A program made the translations under genes and the position numbers. Under the pieces are notes generated by a model that ran no database searches, had not been told where the DNA came from, and worked only from the letters and a program-made list of their open reading frames with translations. Of a DNA stretch of 64,000 bases, positions 49,880-59,335 are shown piece after piece. The stretch is from Roseivirga sp. E12 (GTDB lineage: Bacteria > Bacteroidota > Bacteroidia > Cytophagales > Cyclobacteriaceae), in the NCBI RefSeq assembly GCF_017592825.1, contig NZ_JAGFMD010000001.1:1240001-1304000 (forward strand), in the 5' to 3' direction. Numbering within the stretch: position 1 is the first letter of the stretch; every line of letters begins with the position of its first letter.

Positions 49880-51571
49880 ATGAAACACATTCTGACCATC
49901 ATTTTCATATGTTGCCTCGGGCAATCACTTCAATCACAAAGTTTAAGCGAAAAGTATATAGATGCATGGAAGGATTTTTATCCTTCACGGGCCTTATCTA
50001 ATGGAATGCATGATGCCATTCATTCTTACGAAAATCCCTCACCAAGAAACATTAAGGAATGGGTTTCTTTTAATCAAAAGATGCTCAATAAGGTATCCGG
50101 TGAATCCATAAATGGTCGTCTCTTAAAGGTCCAAATCAAGGAAGAACTCCACAAGTGGACCAAAGAACAGCCTCATTTAAACTCGCTCGCTTTTTATAGC
50201 AGTCTCATCACATCCGCTCTTCGGGGTGTATCAAATGCCGACTTTCTCACGGAGCAAGAAAGGGCAAGTCTGTATTGTCAAAGACTAGTCAGCATTAGAC
50301 AGATCAGCGATTATGGACGAACAAAATTAAAGCGGGTAAAGAGTGGTGAAGCGAGAAGTGCCAATGCCAGACTCGGCAACTTAGTGGACTACCTGTCCAC
50401 AGATTTTAAAGCCTTAACTCAAGGACTACAATCTAATTGTGATTACGATCAACTTATAAAAGAGGCAATCTGGGCCATTAAAGGCTTAATGACACGAGCC
50501 AAGAAAAAACTGATGCCCTATGCAGTAAGCTCCAGCTCAATTCTTGGGCCGGCAGAATATGCTCGCAAACTCTCCCTATACACAGATAGCAACTTATCCC
50601 CAGAAGGATTGTCAGAAATCGCCTTAGCTGAAATTGATACAGTCCGTGCGCTCATGGCGAGCGTTTCACGTGAATACCTTAGTAAAGCATACCCTGATCG
50701 TCCACACCCTTCTTCGCTCGAAGCATTGACCAAAGCCGCATTGGCTGACATGGAAAAAGATGCTCCGCTCAACGCCAAAGACTACCTAGAGTTTTGGCAA
50801 AAGCTTGCTGCAGATGCCATTCAGTTTATTGAGGCAAATGATATTGCAACCCTCCCAAAGAATAATACTCTAGAAATAAAGACAGCGCCAGAAAGTGCAG
50901 GTGCTGCGGCAAGAATAGGCTGGGTTTCAAGCGCTCCTCCCTTCGACCCGAACCCTGTAACGACATTATTTCTACCCTCCATACCAGAAACGCTACCAAA
51001 ACAAGAGCAAATAGACTTTTGGGCCTCTTTTAACAAGCCTTTTAACCGGATGATTGTAATTCACGAATTACTTCCTGGTCACTATATGCAGATGAAGATC
51101 AGCAGAGAAACATCACACCCTGTTCGCTTACTTTTTCCTTTTGGTATTTACACCGAAGGTTGGGCAACGTTTACAGAAAGGGTACTTCTAGATGCTGGTT
51201 GGCAGAAAGGGAACCACCTCACCATGCTGGCTCACTTGAGAAAGCGACTTGAAAATGCCAATCGCGCTTATACATCTGTGCAGGTACATACTCAGGGATG
51301 GACTCAGGAACAAGTCATGCAGTTTTCGACAGAGAAATCTCTTCTCGCGCCCCAGTTTGCAAAAAGTCTTTGGGGCAGAATAATGAGATCTCCAATGCAG
51401 TTGACTTCTTACTTTCTTGGTGGAGCACAGTTTTCCGAGCTGCTGCAACACGAACAAGAACGCCTTGGATCAAAATTCAATCTGAAATTTTTTATGGATA
51501 CCATCATGAAGTCCGGACCAATTCCGATAGACGAATTCTATGGTATTTTTGAAGCAAGCACAAAAAAGTAA
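49880..51571 (+). CDS. DUF885-family secreted metallopeptidase-like protein
   Basis: 563 residues from MKHILTIIFICCLGQSLQSQ (signal peptide); a GTG four codons earlier is possible. The DUF885 active site is VIHELLPGHYMQMKISRETS with downstream Glu in YTEGWATFTERVLLD, as in M32-like HELxPGH enzymes. Relatives are periplasmic or lipid-bound peptidases of unknown specificity. The gene is followed 5 bp later by an aldo/keto reductase. Confidence 0.88.
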   Translation: MKHILTIIFICCLGQSLQSQSLSEKYIDAWKDFYPSRALSNGMHDAIHSYENPSPRNIKEWVSFNQKMLNKVSGESINGRLLKVQIKEELHKWTKEQPHLNSLAFYSSLITSALRGVSNADFLTEQERASLYCQRLVSIRQISDYGRTKLKRVKSGEARSANARLGNLVDYLSTDFKALTQGLQSNCDYDQLIKEAIWAIKGLMTRAKKKLMPYAVSSSSILGPAEYARKLSLYTDSNLSPEGLSEIALAEIDTVRALMASVSREYLSKAYPDRPHPSSLEALTKAALADMEKDAPLNAKDYLEFWQKLAADAIQFIEANDIATLPKNNTLEIKTAPESAGAAARIGWVSSAPPFDPNPVTTLFLPSIPETLPKQEQIDFWASFNKPFNRMIVIHELLPGHYMQMKISRETSHPVRLLFPFGIYTEGWATFTERVLLDAGWQKGNHLTMLAHLRKRLENANRAYTSVQVHTQGWTQEQVMQFSTEKSLLAPQFAKSLWGRIMRSPMQLTSYFLGGAQFSELLQHEQERLGSKFNLKFFMDTIMKSGPIPIDEFYGIFEASTKK

Positions 51572-51576
51572 GCTAG

Positions 51577-52620
51577 ATGGAAAGAATAGAGCTGAGTCCA
51601 GACTACTCTATCTCACGTGTGATCAAAGGAGGTTGGCACCTGGCCGGTGGACATGGCACGATCGATGAGCAAAAGGCCATTAGCGACATGCGAGCTTTTG
51701 TAGAGGCTGGGGTGACTACTTTTGATTGTGCTGATATCTATACCGGAGTAGAAGAGCTTATAGGCAAATTCCTAAAGAAGTATAAGCAGGAGTTCAAGTC
51801 AGGTGACTTATCTGATGTTCAAATTCATACCAAGTACGTTCCTGACTATAGTGCATTAGCCAATCTACGATTTGAAGACACTGCCAAAATCATTGATCGT
51901 TCATTGAGCCGCCTTGGTGTTGAGCGTTTAGACCTTGTACAGTTCTCCTGGTGGGATTATCAATTTGAGCATTATGTAGAAACTGCCTTGCATCTGGCCG
52001 AGCTCCAGAAACAAGGTAAAATCCGATATATAGGTGTCACAAACTTCGATGCCGCACATCTAAAGGAGATTTTGGATGCGGGTGTAGAAGTACTTACAAA
52101 TCAGGTTCAGTATTCAATTCTTGACCATAGACCTGAAAGCAATCTGGAAAAGCTCTCGGAAACCTACAATATTCCTTTCTTATGTTACGGCACTGTGGCA
52201 GGAGGTTTCTTCAGCAATAGGTACTTAGACACTCCGGAGCCTCAAGAGCCCCTAGAAAACAGATCTTTGGTCAAGTATCGATTGATTATTGATGAGTTTG
52301 GAGGCTACGAGCTTTTCCAAGAGGCACTAGATACACTTGAGCGTATTGGAAACAAACATGAAGTAGGTATTGCGGAAGTGGCCTCTCAATACATTCTACA
52401 AAAGCCAATGGTTGGAGCGGTTATCATTGGAGCTCGCAATAGGAACCATTTGGCTAGACTTCAGTCGCTCACGAGTTTCCAACTGGATGCTGAAGACCTG
52501 AACAAAATCAAAGAGATTGTTGATAAAAGCGAGGGTCCTAAGGGCCCTGTTTATGACCTTGAAAGGGATAAAGAAGGGAAACACGGACGTATAATGCGCT
52601 ATAACCTCAATGAAGACTGA
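51577..52620 (+). CDS. Aldo/keto reductase
   Basis: 347 residues, TIM barrel with FDCADIYTGVEELIGKFL (catalytic Asp and Tyr), IHTKYVPDY (Lys) and LDLVQFSWWDYQ in place of the usual His strand. NADPH-binding end: AVIIGARNRNHLARLQS. Reduces an aldehyde or ketone; substrate unknown. In a tight run DUF885-AKR-NhaC-TIGR04076 (gaps of 5 and 2 bp, then 8-bp overlap). Confidence 0.9.
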   Translation: MERIELSPDYSISRVIKGGWHLAGGHGTIDEQKAISDMRAFVEAGVTTFDCADIYTGVEELIGKFLKKYKQEFKSGDLSDVQIHTKYVPDYSALANLRFEDTAKIIDRSLSRLGVERLDLVQFSWWDYQFEHYVETALHLAELQKQGKIRYIGVTNFDAAHLKEILDAGVEVLTNQVQYSILDHRPESNLEKLSETYNIPFLCYGTVAGGFFSNRYLDTPEPQEPLENRSLVKYRLIIDEFGGYELFQEALDTLERIGNKHEVGIAEVASQYILQKPMVGAVIIGARNRNHLARLQSLTSFQLDAEDLNKIKEIVDKSEGPKGPVYDLERDKEGKHGRIMRYNLNED

Positions 52621-52622
52621 CC

Positions 52623-54032
52623 ATGGAACTTGATCTTAATTCAGATGAAAACAAGCGCTCCATAAACTTCTATGGAGGTGGACTTGGTGCAATTATTCCA
52701 TTTTTAGTTTTTGTAGGGGGTGTAATTACCATCGCCTTGTCCGGTGCACCAGATGAAAGAGGTTTTTGGCCCGTCTTAATTCTTGCTCTGGCCGTTGGAC
52801 TCGGGTTGGCTAAAGATCGTAAAGCTTATTCCGAGACAGTTATTGAAGGCATGTCCAACAAAATCGTGATGATCATGATCACAGCATGGATACTCGCCTC
52901 AACCATTGGTATTCTAATGCAGATTACGGGATTTGTAGATGCACTGATCTGGATTTCAGCTGAATTGAATTTGTACGGTGGTAGTTTCGCCATTGCCACC
53001 TTCGTTATTTGTTGCATTGTATCGCTTTCTACAGGTTCCAGCTTTGCGACCATATTAATCTGTGCCCCATTGCTCTACCCGACAGGCGGTCAACTCGGAG
53101 TTCATTTACCCACGCTTGCCGGTGCCATTATTGGTGGAGCTACTGTGGGCGACTTTATTGCTCCTGTTTCTGATACCACCATCGTTAGCGCTCTAAGTCA
53201 AAAGGCGGAGATGGGTGCGACTGTGAAAAGCAGAGTGAAATACATCTTACCCGTAGCCCTTCTTGCTCTTTTAGCTTACGGTTTAAGTGCTGGAGTAGCC
53301 ACCAATCAATTCGACAAAGGTTCGTGGGTGGTTGAAGGTGATCCAAGTGGTTTGCCCATGCTTTTGGTTCCTGCCTTAATCATCTTCCTATTTCTAAAGG
53401 GCAAACACTTATTTATAGGTTTGCTGACAGGTCTTATGTTCGGTATAGCGCTGGGGCTGGCATTAGGACTTCTTCCAATAGACAAACTCATTTCCTTAGA
53501 TCTTGAAAACTTCACTGCCAAGAGTTTCATCATTGATGGAATTAATCGTGCCGTAGGCATCAGTTTCTTTACAATCTTATTAATGGGCTTGGTAGCCACT
53601 TTAAAAGCGAGTGGTTTAATAAACAGGCTTGTTGACTACGCTTCAATTAGAAGCAAAACTAAAAGACAGTCCGAATACTGGATTACAGGGGCGATCAGCG
53701 CTGCTGTTCTACTCACAACACACAGTGCAGTGGCTATCCTAATGGTATCTGAGTTTGCTAATAAAACCGGAGAGAAAATGGGGCTTTCAAATACTCGCAG
53801 GGCGAACCTATTGAGTTTGGTGGCTTGTACTTTTCCATTTTTGCTACCTTATTTCATACCCGTTATTCTGATGACCAACATGTCGCACTCGGGAGAAGAG
53901 TTCGGAGTCCCATCTGTCACACCCCTTGAAATTGGTTTGTTCAACTTCGTATCATGGGGACTATTGGTGATGGTGATCTTAGTGGTTATATTCGGATACG
54001 GACGAAAAGAAAAGGCAAAACCCAATGAGTGA
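52623..54032 (+). CDS. NhaC-family Na+/H+ antiporter
   Basis: 469 residues, 11-12 helices. TGSSFATILICAPLLYP and VGDFIAPVSDTTIVSALSQK are the NhaC ion-site signatures (GDxxAPxSDTT). Exchanges Na+ (or an organic acid/Na+) for H+. Two bp after the aldo/keto reductase and overlapping the TIGR04076 gene, so the transported substrate may relate to that run. A marine habitat fits. Confidence 0.92.
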   Translation: MELDLNSDENKRSINFYGGGLGAIIPFLVFVGGVITIALSGAPDERGFWPVLILALAVGLGLAKDRKAYSETVIEGMSNKIVMIMITAWILASTIGILMQITGFVDALIWISAELNLYGGSFAIATFVICCIVSLSTGSSFATILICAPLLYPTGGQLGVHLPTLAGAIIGGATVGDFIAPVSDTTIVSALSQKAEMGATVKSRVKYILPVALLALLAYGLSAGVATNQFDKGSWVVEGDPSGLPMLLVPALIIFLFLKGKHLFIGLLTGLMFGIALGLALGLLPIDKLISLDLENFTAKSFIIDGINRAVGISFFTILLMGLVATLKASGLINRLVDYASIRSKTKRQSEYWITGAISAAVLLTTHSAVAILMVSEFANKTGEKMGLSNTRRANLLSLVACTFPFLLPYFIPVILMTNMSHSGEEFGVPSVTPLEIGLFNFVSWGLLVMVILVVIFGYGRKEKAKPNE

Positions 54033-54396
54033 TAATTCTGAACTTAGAGATGATCAATTCGAGCTTTACGACTTGAACATCATTGTTGAAAAAATTGATG
54101 GTAACTGCACCTGCGAAATGACAATTGGTGACTCATTCCAATTGAAAGGGGGAAAACTATCCATGCCTGAAGGCAAAAACTTCTGCCTATATGCTCTTCA
54201 GTCTACACTTCCCTTGCTTCCCGCCAAGCAGCGAAAAAACAACCCCGCTGATTGGATGGAAACCGATGCAAGAGTTATTTGCCCTGATCCAGAGTGTAAA
54301 TTGGTCATGCGGATAGATCGGGAGGCACCTAGGGTTCTTAACCATGATGATGTAAGCCCAATCAACTGGGAAGGTGTACAATCGGAGAAGTCATAG
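54025..54396 (+). CDS. TIGR04076-family small protein
   Basis: 123 residues: IIVEKIDGNCTCEMTIGDSF, MPEGKNFCLYALQSTLPLLP and ADWMETDARVICPDPECKLV, with four Cys that could bind a metal or flavin-type partner. This Cys pattern is what I recall for TIGR04076, function not established. Translationally coupled to the NhaC gene. Confidence 0.78.
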   Translation: MSDNSELRDDQFELYDLNIIVEKIDGNCTCEMTIGDSFQLKGGKLSMPEGKNFCLYALQSTLPLLPAKQRKNNPADWMETDARVICPDPECKLVMRIDREAPRVLNHDDVSPINWEGVQSEKS

Positions 54397-54428
54397 AAAT
54401 AAATCAGCATAGTATTATTTTAGCTTAG

Positions 54429-55451
54429 ATGTCTGGCCTTTTTCTATTCGCGAGTCTTGGTGTTATCAACGGAATACTACTGAGCATATACCTCTTTACT
54501 AAGAAACCCAAGCGGTTACTCGACATCTACTTTGGTGGCTTAATCCTCTCACTTTGCATTCGAATTGGAAAATCGGTTCTGGTCCATTTCGATCGGGACG
54601 TAGACAAGCTCATCCTCCAGATTGGATTATCAGCTTGTGTCTTTATTGGCCCTTTTTTCTACCTCTATGCGCGGTCGTTGCAGGATGGAAATCAAATACA
54701 TAAGAAAAAGGACAGCCTCCTACTCATCATATTGGCAATTGCCGTCATTGCAGTCGGTATATTAATGCCTTATAGAACTGAGCCCGATTTTTGGAACACC
54801 TATATGGTCAAAGGCATTTACTTGGTCTGGGCTGCCTTTGTATTGATGGGACTTTATCACACCCGATCGGTTTTTGCTCAATTGTTTAAGTCACCGTTGA
54901 AACTCAATGAAGAAGGACGATACGTTTTGGGCATTGCCCTGTCCGTATTATTCATCACCATCACTTATCAGATTGCACTTTTTATTGATGGCTACACCTA
55001 CATCTGGGGTTCAATTATCTTCTCTATAAGTTTTTACTATTTGGCAGGTCGAAAGTTAGTGTCAAAAAAGGCTTTGACACCGAAGAGTACTCAAGCACCG
55101 TTGGAGAATGCCTCTGAATTGTTCCAGAAAGTCGAGCGACTTATGACCACACAGAAGCCTTTCATAAACCCTAAACTCAAGCTAGACGACTTAGCAGCTG
55201 AGGTGGGAATATCTCGTCATAACTTGTCTAGGGTTTTGAACGAGGAGTACCATCATGGATTCTCTCAATATGTGAAAGAGCATCGCGTGAATGAGGCAAA
55301 ACAGTTGATAGAGGTTCGGAATGAATTATCACTTGAAGGCATTGGCTTTGAAGCTGGCTTCAATTCAAAGTCTGCATTCTTCGAGGCATTTAAGAAAGTT
55401 ACTGAACTTACTCCTTCGGCATACAAGAAGTCCATTTCAGCCAAAAAATAG
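54429..55451 (+). CDS. AraC-family regulator with N-terminal membrane domain
   Basis: 340 residues: seven hydrophobic helices up to about residue 215, then a cytosolic AraC helix-turn-helix (LKLDDLAAEVGISRHNLSRV, LSLEGIGFEAGFNSKSAFFE, TELTPSAYKKS). These membrane AraC proteins are common in Bacteroidota and sense extracellular or membrane signals. Separate from the previous run by 30 bp. Confidence 0.92.
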   Translation: MSGLFLFASLGVINGILLSIYLFTKKPKRLLDIYFGGLILSLCIRIGKSVLVHFDRDVDKLILQIGLSACVFIGPFFYLYARSLQDGNQIHKKKDSLLLIILAIAVIAVGILMPYRTEPDFWNTYMVKGIYLVWAAFVLMGLYHTRSVFAQLFKSPLKLNEEGRYVLGIALSVLFITITYQIALFIDGYTYIWGSIIFSISFYYLAGRKLVSKKALTPKSTQAPLENASELFQKVERLMTTQKPFINPKLKLDDLAAEVGISRHNLSRVLNEEYHHGFSQYVKEHRVNEAKQLIEVRNELSLEGIGFEAGFNSKSAFFEAFKKVTELTPSAYKKSISAKK

Positions 55452-55553
55452 GTCTAAATACTCCAGATTGATCATCCAAGACTTCTTCAAACTAGAATAG
55501 ACACCCAAAACGAGGCCTTTGCACGTAATTGAAGTGACATTAAAAACTCACTC

Positions 55554-57131
55554 ATGAAACGAATCTCATTTTTTGCAACGCTCCTATTCCTATCCTCGTT
55601 TAGTCTCCGAGGTCAAAGTGATCAGGAGCTTGTTAGGTCAGTGCTTGAAGACTTTATTGAGGGCACTAGCTACAACTACCCAGATAAGATACTTAGCGCC
55701 TTCTACCCTGGCACACCAATGTTTCTACACAATGACGCAGATACAGTCATGATATACTCTGCCGAGAGATATGCTTCGCTTTATACCCGAAGACCTCCTG
55801 GAACGAGAAACAGACGCTATGGAAAAATACTCGCAATTGATGTTGTGAAAGACATTGCTTCAGCCAAAATCGAAACACTGATTCCTTCCTTCGATAAGCA
55901 GTTTATTGATCTCGTTCTACTCAAGAAAATTGAAGGCTCTTGGAAGATAATCTCCAAGGCAGCGACCGCATGGCCTATTCCTAAATCAATAAAAGAGACT
56001 ACTCCTAAGCCAAGTAAAGAGCTAGTGATGGAGGGATTAAACAGACCCTGGAGTATGGCTTTTCTTTCAGAAGAAGAGGCACTAGTTGCCGAAAAGGACG
56101 GTGACTTACTTCGTGTTAACCTTAAGACTAAAACAAGACAGCCTATCAAAGGTCTTCCGAATGATGTGGGCAGAAAGGTATTGATAGACACTGTTAAACA
56201 TGGTAATGGCGTTTTTCCCGGAGGGGCACACGGACAAATGTATAGTTTCAATGCCGGTTGGTTTCAAGTACTATTAGACCCCGATTTTGCTAACAACTCA
56301 TACATATACATCTCCTACGCAGCCGAAAATGAGGAGAAAGCGAGCACAACAAAAGTGGTCCGCGGCAAACTAAATGGAAATAGTATCGAGCAGTTGGAAA
56401 CACTCTTCATAGCTGCACCTTACTCCCATGGTTTATTTCACTACGGAGGTGGAATGGTTTTCGGTACAGATGGTAAGCTCTACATCAGCATTGGCGAACG
56501 TAACTACTATGAGCATCTGAATCCGAAAATTCCAGTAGCACAGGACATCACCGATAAGCGTGGAAAAATCATAAGAATCAACTCGGATGGTTCGATACCT
56601 GACGACAACCCTAAATTCGGAAAAGGCGCTATTCCAGGACTTTATGCCACAGGCATAAGAGCTGCTCAGGGTTTGACTTTAGATCCAAATACTGGAAAGA
56701 TTTGGTTCAGCGAGCACGGCACTATGCAGGGCGATGAGTTAAATGTAATGATTCCAAAAGCCAATTACGGTTGGCCAAACAGAACCTCTGGAGGCTATAG
56801 AACAAAAGGTTATCAACCTTATGAAATACCCGGAGCCGTATACACGGATCCTAAACACTACTGGCAACATACCATCGCCCCCACGGGGTTGACTTTCTAT
56901 AATGGATCAGAATTCCCTCAGTGGAGAGGCAACATTATTGTACCTGGTTTAAGTCGAGGGAATTTATGGCGTGTAGTAATTGAAAACGATGAAATAGTGA
57001 GTACCGAAGAGTTATTTATCAATGACAGACTAAGGTTGCGAAAAGCTGTTGTATCACCAGGAGGTGAATTGTACTTACTCAGCGATGAAGAAAATGGAAA
57101 AATACTGCGCGTTGTGAACGCTAATAAATGA
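55554..57131 (+). CDS. Secreted NTF2-like domain fused to PQQ-type sugar dehydrogenase propeller
   Basis: 525 residues. Signal peptide ends SFSLRGQS. Residues about 22-145 are an NTF2-like domain (LVRSVLEDFIEGTSYNYPDK, LVLLKKIEGSWKIISKAATA). Residues 160-525 form a six-bladed glucose/sorbosone dehydrogenase propeller (LNRPWSMAFLSEEEALVAEK, SHGLFHYGGGMVFGTDGKLY, GTMQGDELNVMIPKANYGWP). Periplasmic or secreted oxidation of a sugar or aldehyde is expected; PQQ dependence is by family. Confidence 0.9.
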   Translation: MKRISFFATLLFLSSFSLRGQSDQELVRSVLEDFIEGTSYNYPDKILSAFYPGTPMFLHNDADTVMIYSAERYASLYTRRPPGTRNRRYGKILAIDVVKDIASAKIETLIPSFDKQFIDLVLLKKIEGSWKIISKAATAWPIPKSIKETTPKPSKELVMEGLNRPWSMAFLSEEEALVAEKDGDLLRVNLKTKTRQPIKGLPNDVGRKVLIDTVKHGNGVFPGGAHGQMYSFNAGWFQVLLDPDFANNSYIYISYAAENEEKASTTKVVRGKLNGNSIEQLETLFIAAPYSHGLFHYGGGMVFGTDGKLYISIGERNYYEHLNPKIPVAQDITDKRGKIIRINSDGSIPDDNPKFGKGAIPGLYATGIRAAQGLTLDPNTGKIWFSEHGTMQGDELNVMIPKANYGWPNRTSGGYRTKGYQPYEIPGAVYTDPKHYWQHTIAPTGLTFYNGSEFPQWRGNIIVPGLSRGNLWRVVIENDEIVSTEELFINDRLRLRKAVVSPGGELYLLSDEENGKILRVVNANK

Positions 57132-57157
57132 TATTGTCTTGAATCTTATTGACATGA

Positions 57158-57195
57158 GAAGCCCAAAACGTGCACCGTATTTCGGGCTTCTTTGT
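57158..57195 (+). terminator. Weak hairpin terminator
   Basis: GAAGCCC (57158) and GGGCTTC (57184) with TTTGT after; follows the dehydrogenase gene. Confidence 0.55.
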
Positions 57196-57244
57196 ACATC
57201 ATTCAAATTGTTATTTGCATAAATATTGGCCACCTTTCAGGTTG

Positions 57245-58486
57245 ATGAAAGCAAAAAAGGCGCTCTTACTTTTTACTCTTATGCTCATAGGGGAAGCTGT
57301 TTTTCTGCTCCCTTTTGTGGTTACCAGAGTCTTTCGCCCAACCTTTCTGAAGGTATTTGATATTAACAATCTGGAATTGGGTACCGCCTTTTCTCTCTAC
57401 GGTATAGTAGCAATGACATCCTACTTCTTAGGAGGGCCAATAGCTGACAAATACTCGCCAAAGAAGCTTCTAATTGTATCTCTTCTTATGACATCGTTAG
57501 CTGGTTTGGTAATGGCCTTCATTCCCTCACTTGCTACCCTTACCCTACTCTATTGCTTCTGGGGGCTTAGTACTATCCTCCTTTTTTGGGCAGGTTACGT
57601 CAAGGCTATTCGCAAGTTTGGAGGGGAAAACACCCAAGGTCGTTCTTATGGACTTGTTGATGGTGGTCGAGGGTTCGTAGCAGCTGTCATAGCATCTTCC
57701 TCTGTATTACTTTTAGATGCTTTTCTTCCTTCAGTTGTAGAAAGTGCCACTATCGATGAATTGTCTAGTGCCCTGAGCAAAATCATTTTCGTTTTCTGTG
57801 GGGTTGTTGCGGCAAGTGCGGTGCTTGTCTGGTATGTATTTCCAAATGACCAGCTTAAAACAGCAGACAAAACTCAAAAACTATCCATTGAAGGTGTCAA
57901 GGAAGTTATAAAAAGAAGGTCTATTTGGTTACAATCCCTCATCCTACTTTGTAGCTACGTGGGCTATAAGTGCACAGATGATTTTGGCCTATACGCCAGT
58001 GTCGTCTTCGGTTACAATGATGTAAACTCAGCGCATATAGCCACTATATCATTTTGGGTTAGGCCAATCGCTGCTGTGGCGGCAGGAGTTCTTGGTGATA
58101 AATATGGGCATTCAAAAATGACAGGATTGAGTTTTTTGATTCTAGTTGCAGGAAGCATTGCCATAAGCACCGGATTCCTACAGCCGGGAATGGAAATTAT
58201 GATTGCCATCACAATTGCCAGTACCAGTTTAGGCATCTATGGACTCAGAGGTTTGTATTATGCCTTATTTCAAGAGTCAAAAATGCCATTATCAATTGCC
58301 GGAAGTGCCATTGGCTTTGTATCGGTTATTGGCTATAGTCCAGATGCCTTCATGGGACCTCTGATGGGTGTTATTCTCGACAACAATCCCGGTGCATTAG
58401 GACACCAATACCTCTTCGGTTTACTTGCCATTTTTGGCATAATAGGATTCATAGCTTCTATCCTATTTCGAAAAAGTATCAGTTAA
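57245..58486 (+). CDS. MFS transporter
   Basis: 413 residues from MKAKKALLLFTLMLIG; the frame extends 25 codons upstream through the terminator hairpin, so the later ATG is preferred. Twelve helices; loop 2-3 motif GGPIADKYSPKKLLIVS and second-half GVLGDKYGHSKMTGLS. Resembles NNP- or sugar-phosphate-type MFS carriers; substrate not assignable. It follows the sugar dehydrogenase, which could supply its substrate. Confidence 0.9.
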   Translation: MKAKKALLLFTLMLIGEAVFLLPFVVTRVFRPTFLKVFDINNLELGTAFSLYGIVAMTSYFLGGPIADKYSPKKLLIVSLLMTSLAGLVMAFIPSLATLTLLYCFWGLSTILLFWAGYVKAIRKFGGENTQGRSYGLVDGGRGFVAAVIASSSVLLLDAFLPSVVESATIDELSSALSKIIFVFCGVVAASAVLVWYVFPNDQLKTADKTQKLSIEGVKEVIKRRSIWLQSLILLCSYVGYKCTDDFGLYASVVFGYNDVNSAHIATISFWVRPIAAVAAGVLGDKYGHSKMTGLSFLILVAGSIAISTGFLQPGMEIMIAITIASTSLGIYGLRGLYYALFQESKMPLSIAGSAIGFVSVIGYSPDAFMGPLMGVILDNNPGALGHQYLFGLLAIFGIIGFIASILFRKSIS

Positions 58487-58512
58487 TCATTAAAATTTCT
58501 AAATCTTCAATT

Positions 58513-58621
58513 CACTGATAATCAGTGCATTAAAAATCAATAGTATATTTTATTTTACTCTATGTCAAACATTTTATACATTTGGTCCGTAATACTTTAC
58601 ATCAGGTCAAATTTTTTATAC
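58513..58621 (+). promoter_or_regulatory. Regulatory region of the DUF2178-like/XRE pair
   Basis: Dyad CACTGAT-A-ATCAGTG at 58513-58527. Two near-identical 16-bp direct repeats GTCAAAcATTTTATAC (58564) and GTCAAAtTTTTTATAC (58606). TACATTTG at 58577 matches the -7 box. A likely autoregulatory site for the XRE protein. Confidence 0.5.
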
Positions 58622-58634
58622 TAATTATTTCAAA

Positions 58635-59078
58635 ATGTCATATCAAGAAAAACGAAGTCTAGTCAACCTCATCAGTGCCATCATTGTCCCAGGAATTTAC
58701 TTCTGGTTTGTTTTCAGCGATTCTCCAGAGATTGGACTGAATACCGATGAACTCCTTAAGTTTTGGGGCACAACCATGATCACGTATATACCCATTGCCA
58801 TAGTCGCCAGGATAGTCATTCACATCCTTTTCGGTATTTCTAATGCTATTCTAACAAAGGAGAAAATGGATAAAATGGACGAAAGAGACCGTATAATCGA
58901 GCTAAAATCGAAGAACATTGGTCAAGCCATTTTTGGAATTGGCTTAGTAAGTGCGATGGCAACTCAGGCTTTGGATTACTCAGTAACTGCACTCTTTGCC
59001 TGCATAATAATCGGAGGAGTAGTCTCCGAAATATTCGAAAACAGTTTACAATTGAGGTTTTATAGAAGGGGATTTTAA
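58635..59078 (+). CDS. Small integral membrane protein (DUF2178-like) partnered with an XRE regulator
   Basis: 147 residues with four membrane helices (LVNLISAIIVPGIYFWFVFS, TTMITYIPIAIVARIVIHIL, GQAIFGIGLVSAMATQALDY, VTALFACIIIGGVVSEI) and a cytosolic MDERDRIIELKSKNI segment between helices 2 and 3, the mark of this group. The stop base is shared with the XRE gene start. This membrane/XRE pair is frequent in bacteria, and its function is not established. Confidence 0.8.
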   Translation: MSYQEKRSLVNLISAIIVPGIYFWFVFSDSPEIGLNTDELLKFWGTTMITYIPIAIVARIVIHILFGISNAILTKEKMDKMDERDRIIELKSKNIGQAIFGIGLVSAMATQALDYSVTALFACIIIGGVVSEIFENSLQLRFYRRGF

Positions 59079-59302
59079 TGGCAAAGCACAAAATTTCAAA
59101 CAAAATAAGGACGCTCCGCTTTATGCGGGGAGAAATGACTCAGCAGCAATTAGCCGAGCAGGTCGATGTGACAAGGCAGACCATTGTTGCCATAGAGAAG
59201 GGGAAGTACTCCCCTTCCCTTGAACTGGCCTTTCGTATCGCTCAGGTATTCGAAGTACCCTTACATGAAGTATTCTCCTACGATGACAAGGACGCTTCGT
59301 AA
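59078..59302 (+). CDS. XRE-family DNA-binding regulator
   Basis: 74 residues. ISNKIRTLRFMRGEMTQQQL, AEQVDVTRQTIVAIEKGKYS, PSLELAFRIAQVFEVPLHEV form one complete Cro/C1 helix-turn-helix of the YgzD type. It overlaps the membrane gene by one base. It probably binds its own promoter. Confidence 0.95.
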   Translation: MAKHKISNKIRTLRFMRGEMTQQQLAEQVDVTRQTIVAIEKGKYSPSLELAFRIAQVFEVPLHEVFSYDDKDAS

Positions 59303-59335
59303 CAAAGATTTATAGTCAATACAATTCAAAACAAC

